This document shows positions 57,902 through 64,000 of a stretch of 64,000 bases of DNA, one piece after another. The stretch is from positions 32,183,158-32,247,157 of the forward strand of contig NC_080042.1 in assembly GCF_012489685.1 (NCBI RefSeq), written 5' to 3'. Below the pieces are notes generated by a model, which worked only from the letters and a program-made list of their open reading frames with translations, was not told the origin of the DNA and did not search any database. Source of the stretch: Lotus japonicus. Lineage: Eukaryota; Streptophyta; Magnoliopsida; Fabales; Fabaceae. Position numbers and translations under genes: made by a program. How positions within the stretch are numbered: position 1 is the first letter of the stretch; the number at the start of each line of letters is the position of its first letter.

Positions 57902-58832
57902 GGCTTTTGTACCCTAGTAGTATAGTTTTTTTTGGAAATTACAGCTTTGGGGTACTTTTTCTTTTATTTACCACTCTAGTATAAATCGCCACTGACAGTG
58001 GCGATTCTATTTACTTTTTTTTTAATTTTTTAAAGAATCGCCAATAACATTGGCGTTTTCATTTTTTTTCGTTTTTTATATAAATCGCCAACCATGTTGG
58101 TGTTTTCTTATTTTTTTTTTTCTGACAATCACCAATTATGTTGGTTTTTTTACCTTTTTTTTTTAAATCACCCACACGTTTTTTTAATTTTTTTTTAAAT
58201 TAGTAATTAAAATGGTATTTAATCAATTGATATTCACACACAATTTTGTGTCATTACTCGCTTTTGCAGCACTTTAATCATAAATATTTGAACCGATATT
58301 TAAAGATAAACATATGCATTACATAATTTAGTTGGGGATGAAGAGTATTGGCCATCTTACTCAGGTCCTAATTGCATGCCAAATCCTCACCTTAGCGCGA
58401 GAACTTGCTGGTAGACCAAATAATTTATTATCAAAGTGCTGCAAAAGTGAGTAATAACATTAAATTGTGTGTGAGCATCAATTGATTAAATACCATTTTA
58501 ATTATTAATTTAAAAAAAAAATTAAAAAAACGTGTGGGCAATTTATAAAAAATAAAAAAGGTAATAAACACCAACTATGTTGGCGATTGTCAGAAAAAAC
58601 AAAAATAAAAAAATAAAAAAAATGAAAATGAAAAAAAAAACATGGTTGGCGATTTATAAAAAAACGAAAAAAAATGAAAATGCCAATGCTATTGGCGATT
58701 CTTTAAAAAAATAAAAAAAATAAATAGAATCACCACTAATAGTGGCGATTTATACTAGATTGGTAAATAAATAAAAAATACCCCAAAGCTGTAATTTCCA
58801 AAAAAAAACTATACTACTAGGGTACAAAAGCC
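57902..58832. mobile_element. foldback MULE, 931 bp, with arrays of small hairpins
   Basis: GGCTTTTGTACCCTAGTAGT at the left mirrors ACTACTAGGGTACAAAAGCC at the right, and arms of roughly 330 bp pair around a loop near 58260-58430. The exact 9-bp target duplication CATATATGA (57893-57901 and 58833-58841) fits Mutator-like elements. Each arm holds several small palindromes of the form ATCGCCA...TGGCGAT separated by T- or A-rich runs. It is non-coding. Confidence 0.92.
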
Positions 58833-58879
58833 CATATATGATTTGGTTGTACTACCCATAACAACAAGTTGCAACTTCT

Positions 58880-58985
58880 TTTCGGGAGCCAAACTCATAA
58901 GAACTCCATGGTTAAGTGTGCTAGCCTTGGAGTAATATTATGATGGGTGACCTCCTGTGAAGTTTTCCCGGGAAGTGCGCGAGTG
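58880..58985 (+). other. 5S rRNA-like segment in Cassandra left LTR
   Basis: CTCATAAGAACTCCATGGTT, then AAGTGTGC and GATGGGTGACCTCCTGTGAAG parallel the 5S rRNA 3' half, including the internal pol III promoter region. It is too diverged and incomplete to be a 5S gene. Confidence 0.85.
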
Positions 58986-59055
58986 AGGACAAAAGCGCAC
59001 TGAAAAGACTCGTGTTGTTATCGTGAGACTAGTCGTCAGATCGGAATGTTACAAA

Positions 59056-59068
59056 TGGTATTAGAGCC
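59056..59068 (+). other. Cassandra primer-binding site
   Basis: TGGTATTAGAGCC is complementary to Met-tRNA with one change from the usual TGGTATCAGAGC. It lies two bases after the left LTR. Confidence 0.88.
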
Positions 59069-59123
59069 AACCTCTCCCATTACGGTGTGGTTCGAGGACG
59101 AACCTAGCGGAAGCTGGTGGGCA

Positions 59124-59462
59124 TGTGACACCCGGAGCTGACGAGGGTGGGGATTGATCGCCTTCTATGTGGAGGGACGCACCACACCCGAACAAGAGGT
59201 ATTCCGAGATTGTATAGGGATGGACTATACAGTTGAGGAGGGCATATATGATTTGATTGTACTACCCATAACAACAAGTTGCAACTTCTTTTCGGGAGCC
59301 CAACTCATAAGAACTCCATGGTTAAGTGTGCTAGCCATGGAGTAATATTATGATGGGTGACTTCCTGAGAAGTTTTCTTGAGAAGTGCGCGAGTGAGGAC
59401 AAAGCGAACTGAAAAGACTCGTGTTGTTACCGTGAGGCCAGTCGTCAGATCGAGTTGTTACA
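59124..59462 (+). repeat. Cassandra right LTR (339 bp) with 5S-like segment
   Basis: Same layout as the left LTR, with the 5S-like segment at 59284-59394. The end reads GAGTTGTTACA instead of GGAATGTTACA. Confidence 0.9.
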
Positions 59463-60312
59463 TTCATCTTGGGCTTGGCACGGGCTTTCAGCTACTGACG
59501 CCACCTACTTCTCTAGAGGAGGATCCGATGGAGCATCTCTCTGATGGAGTACCTTTCCACTCTACTATCGCATCAGGAGCCAGTAGCGGGGCCGAGTGTC
59601 GATCCTACTTCTGTTTCGTCCACCTCTAGGCACTTGTGCCGAAGAGAGAGTCGGGAAATTCATCCTCATCTCTGTACTTTACACCTCCCTGCTCACGTGG
59701 CTACCGTGTGGATCCTCTAGTATGTGTCGAGGAGAGGGTCTTGAGGACCGAGACGGTCGATGTGGAAACCGTTGTGGATAGGAGTAATATTAGGATCGTT
59801 CGGCGAGAGATTGTAGATGTGGACACCGAGGTGATCACGCTTGAAGACTATGATGCGAACCCTTTCACGAGCGAGGAAGAGGAGGAGGCCTGGTAGACTG
59901 TGATGTTATGGGTGGGTAGAGTTTAGAGTTTAGTTGTAGTTGCTTTGACCAGCAATGTCTGTATATTGGGGAAGGGTAGGTCCCTGACATGATACTTTTT
60001 GTGTGGTTTTCCGCTGTTGGGAATCACAAGAAGTAGTTGGACATTGGAGGTCTAGAGGAGGCCATTTTGGACTGACTATTCCCTTTTGTTAAACTTGTAA
60101 CATTTTCAAACTAATGTTGTTTCACCAAACTTGTAAATATTGCCTTCGGGTCTATGTTTCTAGCAAATTGGGTTGTAATTATTCCGTTAGGGTTATGCAT
60201 TGCATGTTGTGAAATGTTTTCCCTTTTTGGAAAAAAAAAGAATTACTCGCATATTTCATATTTACTTTATAAATAGGTTACTATTGTGACCCCTGAAAGT
60301 TGAGGCGTTACA
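59463..60312 (+). repeat. 3' part of another Ty3-type LTR
   Basis: It ends TGAAAGTTGAGGCGTTACA, like the other LTRs. Shared landmarks with the solo LTRs precede the end: TTTTTGTGTGGTTT, a GGGAATCACA word, TTGCCTTCGGG and a T/A run before the last 70 bp. The left part is missing where it meets Cassandra. Confidence 0.72.
59466..59896 (+). pseudogene. LTR-borne reading frame, C-terminal part
   Basis: The first block reads HLGLGTGFQLLTPPTSLEED and DGVPFHSTIASGASSGAE, matching in order the GPGFGGAPPPPSSSEEED and VGVPSAGSSAP region of 37244-37591. After a stop near 59629 another frame (59636-59896) reads VDTEVITLEDYDANPFTSEE and ends EEEEAW, giving the same kind of acidic tail. Sequence is much diverged from solo LTR 1 while the motif order and acidic end are kept. 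Confidence 0.5.
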
Positions 60313-60314
60313 CT

Positions 60315-61860
60315 TATATTTTGTTAAAGGAATCAATAATACTTCAAACAAAAGAAATCGAGGGAACACCTAACACAACCACAAGGGAAGCAATCAAGTT
60401 TGGAAGAGCATCCTCAATCCAAACCGAACCATAAAAATTAAAAGCTAATTTCGATAGAAAATCACCAGCCCTAGTATAAGTTATTTTAACAAATTAACGA
60501 GCAAAAGAATCAAAATAAGACACTAACATGAAAAAATCTCATAAAATATAACGAAAATAAGACGGATCGAAACAACAATTTAACCAACTATTGAACAGAA
60601 CTTGGCTATTCGTCTAAAAAACCATCGAAGGAAATAGAAATCCTTACTAGTGACAAGAGGCCAACTGAAACATAATGTCTCCATATTGAGAAGGACGTAG
60701 CGCACAACAAAGGAATGCAACAGGCAGTAAGGAAAAGTCCTTCACCGTATGGGCAACCATAACCAAGCCAGTCTCTCCCAAATCGTGAAGTGTTACATCA
60801 AGTTTCACCTTCATGTTGTCATTCAAAGGAGAAGCCCAGAGTACAACCTATAATGCAACTCCAGGTGGATCAGATGTACTAGACCGTAGAGCCAAAGGGA
60901 CCAAAAACTAATTCTTGCGCAACAACAACATATCAAGACTAGCCAGGTTAAATTTGAACAACAACTTTTTCCCTCTGCCCCAAAGTATATAGAATCACGT
61001 GAATAGAAATTGCACCGCATCCTCATTAACATGTTCAAAAAACCGCAGCAAAAAGTCAGCAACCGTCAAGTCCGAAAAATCACCCATACACAAACTCAAT
61101 GGGGACAAAAACCAGAAAGGGTCTTTCTTCAAAATAGTGGAGGAAGGCATGGTCCACAATTATGGCTCTGTAACACAAATGGGACACAAGTGATAGACGT
61201 CCAACCCAGCGAGTTAAGCCTCGTACGCACTGACACCACATCTTTGCACATCTTCTAAACCAACTCGTTTGAATGAGGAAAGAGCCTTAGCCTTCCAAAG
61301 CTACTTGTAAAAGGAACTAGGTAGCGAAGACGCAAAAGAAGTGGAGGCCTCTAGCTGAACCTGTTGAACATGTTACGACATCAACTAAATCGGAAACATT
61401 ATGAACATCCATCCCGAAAGCGGTTTGATCTCCCAATAAATTAGGAAAAATAAAGGGAAACCAATTTTAATGTCGAAGACGCACCTGAGCACCATTTCCA
61501 TTCCTATAACAACACTCTTTATAAAACATCCACTCCGTTTGGAATATGCTAGACCACACAAAACATGGCCTATTTCCCTTCGCTGCTTCCCATAGAGAAC
61601 GTCGAGGAAAATAGACCGTCTTAAACATTTTCCTATAGAGCGAGGTTCGGTGATTCTTGAGCCACCACCAATTCTTAGCTACCAAAGCATCAATGAAAGA
61701 CTTAAAATCTAGATGGCAAGCCGCCCTCCACTTGCGAAACACAAAACTTTGACCACTTTAACCAATGTATCCCTCTCTTGGAGGAATCCGCCCTTACAAT
61801 ACTTCCTATGAGAAGTCTTGACCAAAACTTAAGCCTTAAGAGGCTGGTACAAAGAATATA
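60315..61860 (-). pseudogene. LINE ORF2 C-terminal relic (second LINE family)
   Basis: From about 61830 the minus strand reads KRGIHWLKWSKFCVSQVEGG, then 61742-61467 reads ALVAKNWWWLKNHRTSLYRK and YFPRRSLWEAAKGNRPCFVW. This is the RT thumb and connection of plant LINEs. Farther down, with many stops, come a PSPLCMGDFSDL-type zinc region and an RNase H-like stretch (PPGVAL, KVKLDVTLHDLGETGLVMV), then EDALPNLIASLVV near 60420. It is heavily mutated. Its 3' end abuts the LTR end at 60312. Confidence 0.72.
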
Positions 61861-62230
61861 GGAGGATTCCCAGACAAGAAAATTCAACAGCTTGGAGAGG
61901 CTAGAGCAAAGAATACTCGTGAAGCCTGGAGAGATTTGGACAAAGAATACTTGTTAAGCCATTCAGAGGCTTGGACAAAGTATACTTTTTATGCTTAGAT
62001 AGGCTTGGACAAATAATACTTGTTAAGCCCGAATAGGCTTAGACAAACTCATTAGTTTGGAGAGGCTAGATCAAAGGACACTTAAGAGGAGTCCCACGAA
62101 TACTCAATAACTTGAGGGGTTGGATAAAACTAACGCTTGGGAGGAGTCCCTTCTAATTCTCAACAACTTGGAGAGACTGGATAAAGAACATTTGGGAGAA
62201 GTCCCTAAAATACTTGTTCTAGGACTAGTC
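61861..62230. repeat. degenerate minisatellite, units of about 35-45 bp
   Basis: Repeated forms of TTGGAGAGGCTAGACAAAGA with ATACTTGTTAAGCC or AGGAGTCCC endings, about nine diverged units. It follows directly on the LINE relic, with a first unit starting at about 61835. Confidence 0.8.
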
Positions 62231-62934
62231 CTGCTAATACTCTTTTATAGTGAAAATCTATGTAGAAGACCAAGGACAGAATGTAGCCCAGGTTGGGTGA
62301 ATTAGGATGAAATTTTATGTACTCTCTAACGTCTACTTTCTTGCAACTCGCCTCATCAATAATCCACTGCTCTCAACATCTAGACGATTCAAGAAGATGA
62401 GTTTGAAAACAATATTTTAAAATTTTCAAAACCATCAAGATTTATATAGACACAATTCAGTCGCTCTTGTTGTGTCCATGTGTTTCTCCTTAATTAAGAT
62501 TTCTCAAAGGGCTCTGATGATTTCTCATTTACTGTTCACAAATGATAGTATTATTTTTTTCATGTGCTAAGATTCAGGAGGCGATGGGTACCTATGAGAT
62601 TCTTTCTATTTTTGGGCAGGTTTCTGATGTGGAGTGAGACTTAGTGGTCTAAAAATATATATGGAACGTTAAAAAAAAGAGTGCATTAACTGATCAACAG
62701 TTAGTAAAAAAAAGAGTGCAAACTAGCCGTTGAAACCACCTCGATTCAATAAGAAAAAAAGGCTTGACCCACGTGGCGACGACAGTAGGTACGATTTGTT
62801 CTTTTGAAAAATGAGGCAAAATGTCAAACACGCAGGTGGAAAAAATAATCTAAAAGCAAGAATTTCTCCTATATCCCATAAAGCAACTTGTCAATCTTTT
62901 AATTAATTAAACAATTATAGGATCATCAAAAATA
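62231..62934. other. unassigned; possible copia LTR remnant at the left
   Basis: Text at 62260-62330 (GAAGACCAAGGACAGAATGT and ATTAGGATGAAATTTTATGT) resembles the U5 side of some plant copia LTRs, but no boundaries can be set. The rest has no recognised gene. Confidence 0.3.
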
Positions 62935-63212
62935 GATTACTATAAAATAAACATTTCACATCAGAGTTTTCACATCGGTGGATTAAATACCTGATGTGAA
63001 AAATAATGCGGTAGCAATATTGAAATTATAGTGAACTTTTATGAGAGTTTTCACATTAGTTGAGAATATGACTAATGTGAAAAGTAATTAGTAAAGAGTT
63101 TTTATAACGGTTGAAACAATAAGCGATGGGAAAGTTAAGTGCGGTGACATTTTTGAAATTTTGATGAAGTATATTTTACATCGGTTGAGAATATAACCTA
63201 ACCGTTGGGAAA
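62935..63212. repeat. four CACTA-like subterminal hairpins
   Basis: About every 75 bp there is an inverted repeat such as TTTTCACATTAGT...ACTAATGTGAAAA (63048-63083) or ACATCGGTT...AACCGTTGG (63178-63210). Similar arrays mark the ends of plant CACTA elements. The terminal CACTA motif itself was not found. The array lies directly upstream of the RH13-like gene. Confidence 0.55.
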
Positions 63213-63405
63213 TGTCTCTCTTTTCTTTTCAAACTCAAACCCAACGCATCTGAAAAAACCTTTCAGAAAACATTCACGAGAAAACCTAAGTCGCCTACGC
63301 TCTTGCTCCACTTTCGCCGTCCGTGCTCACCCTCCTGCACTGTTCACTCTCTTTCATTCTCCTCTGTTCACTCTGCACAATTTCTTTCTTCCTTCTTCGT
63401 CCACC
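63213..63405 (+). promoter_or_regulatory. likely 5' UTR and proximal promoter of the RH13-like gene
   Basis: C- and T-rich sequence with many TTCTC and CACTCT words, typical of plant 5' leaders. No clear TATA box was seen, and the CACTA-like hairpin array lies immediately upstream. Confidence 0.45.
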
Positions 63406-64000
63406 ATGGAAGAAGCAGTAGCTGCAGCGGCAGCGGCACCGTCTTCTCAGAGAAAAGCCAAGAGGAAGTCTCGAACCCTAGCTTCCGGTGACCCTGAGCT
63501 CGAGCGTCTCAACTCACTCTCATGGAACCCCACTTTTCCCCAACAAGATGATGACAAAAATCTCGTTTCCCTCTTCATTGGCTCCAATGAACTTGAAGGA
63601 GGTAGGTTCCTTCCTCTCACCCCTTCTCTTTTATCTTCCCCAACCTTCTTCTACTCCCTTCGCAAATATGCATTCTCTGCGTTCTGGGACGTATAATTAT
63701 GTATATGTAGATTTTGTGTTATGCGTGAATGTTTGAAGAAGCTAGGGTTTATGAGATAATCTCGAGAATTAAGCATTTATATAGTTGTTATTGTCTGAAG
63801 GTTTTGTTTGCTTTGATATTGGTATATCCTTATATGGGGTATGCAATTTTACATTGAGCTGCTTTTATTTTATAGGTTTTCTTTCACTTGAGGAGATTGA
63901 TGAGGCTGATTATGGAATGTATATTCATAAATTAAGCTGGAGATGACAGCAAGAAGCAGGTGCCTAACGAGGGCAAAAAGTTGAAGAAACAGAAGCAAGA
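63406..64000 (+). CDS. RH13: DEAD-box RNA helicase 13-like gene, first two exons, frameshift in exon 2
   Basis: The start ATG at 63406 is in a good context (CCACCATGG). Exon 1 (63406-63601) encodes MEEAVAAAAAAP, a basic KAKRKSR stretch, DPELERLNSLSWNP and LFIGSNELEGG, and ends at a GTAGGT donor. Exon 2 starts at 63876 after TTTATAG and continues the reading as GFLSLEEIDEADYG, the conserved N-terminal segment of plant RH13, a nucleolar-type DEAD-box ATPase. In the spliced frame a stop occurs at 63944. A one-base shift just before 63936 gives AGDDSKKQVPNEGKKLKKQK, the expected basic continuation, to the window end. So either the gene is a pseudogene or the sequence has a one-base error. The helicase core lies outside the window. 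Confidence 0.75.

Larger units (their letters stand above)
57774..59053 (+). repeat. Cassandra left LTR (340 bp plus insertion)
   Basis: Starts TGTGACACCCGGGGCTGACG and ends CGGAATGTTACA. It is split at 57901 by a foldback MULE. Confidence 0.9.
57774..59462 (+). mobile_element. Cassandra TRIM retrotransposon with a nested MULE
   Basis: Two LTRs, 340 bp after removal of a nested MULE and 339 bp, start TGTGACACCCGG and end TGTTACA. They enclose only 70 bp, made of a Met-tRNA primer site and a purine-rich AGCGGAAGCTGGTGGG tract next to the right LTR. Both LTRs contain a 5S rRNA-like segment, the hallmark of Cassandra. It encodes no protein and would depend on other elements' enzymes. The flanks (TAGCA left, TTCAT right) do not match as a target duplication. 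Confidence 0.92.

Noticed and set aside
58880..58985. A functional 5S rRNA gene
   Set aside because: Only part of the 5S sequence is matched, it is diverged, and it sits at the same place in both Cassandra LTRs.
63205..63405. Extending the RH13-like protein upstream to 63205
   Set aside because: The frame is open but low-complexity and not conserved. The ATG at 63406 has the better context and starts the recognisable protein.

Overview
This window is plant nuclear DNA. It is AT-rich and made almost entirely of nested transposable elements. The plant signature comes from a Ty1/copia element with a Met-tRNA primer site, a Cassandra TRIM with 5S rRNA-like LTRs, plant-type LINE ORFs with RRM and RNase H domains, a Helitron, Stowaway, Harbinger and MULE MITEs, and one host gene resembling DEAD-box RNA helicase 13. 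The tRNA-derived SINE type and LTR styles suggest a legume, but that is an inference. No bacterial or organellar genes, tRNA genes or CRISPR arrays were seen.

Layout. 1-3347: minus-strand copia element cut by the window edge; its gag-protease and RT/RNase H frames are open but the integrase is gone. 3.4-4.4 kb: a GGGTA-rich repeat and two SINEs. 4380-10625: a 313-bp Stowaway MITE split by a decayed 5.9-kb Rep/helicase Helitron (4635-10567). 10.95-13.9 kb: an LTR start, a CACTA end and exon-like captured DNA. 13.97-18.32 kb: a probable non-autonomous Helitron carrying a glutaredoxin fragment and a SINE with a perfect target-site duplication (TSD). 18.3-30.7 kb: a LINE plus a minus-strand Ty3/gypsy element, duplicated in tandem. 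The second copy has collapsed to a solo LTR, and the duplication joint holds 221 bp of PIF1-helicase sequence. 30.8-57.8 kb: apparently one minus-strand LTR of about 4.7 kb broken by six insertions: a Stowaway, two solo LTRs of 4.0 and 4.5 kb, an 8.4-kb composite insertion, a MULE MITE and a LINE. Five of the six have a TSD that can be read directly, and the composite insertion has a direct repeat of 8-10 bp. 57.8-59.5 kb: a Cassandra TRIM whose left LTR is split by a 931-bp foldback MULE. 59.5-60.3 kb: a further LTR fragment. 60.3-61.9 kb: a LINE relic. 61.8-62.2 kb: a minisatellite. 62.9-63.2 kb: CACTA-like hairpin repeats. 63.4 kb to the end: the first exons of an RH13-like helicase gene with an apparent frameshift.

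The most unusual signal is a reading frame carried inside the long Ty3-type LTRs, seen in five places. It encodes a short acidic protein or exon set that I do not recognise. One 78-bp putative exon differs far more between the two solo LTRs than the non-coding DNA around it. All boundaries, identities and translations were worked out by eye.
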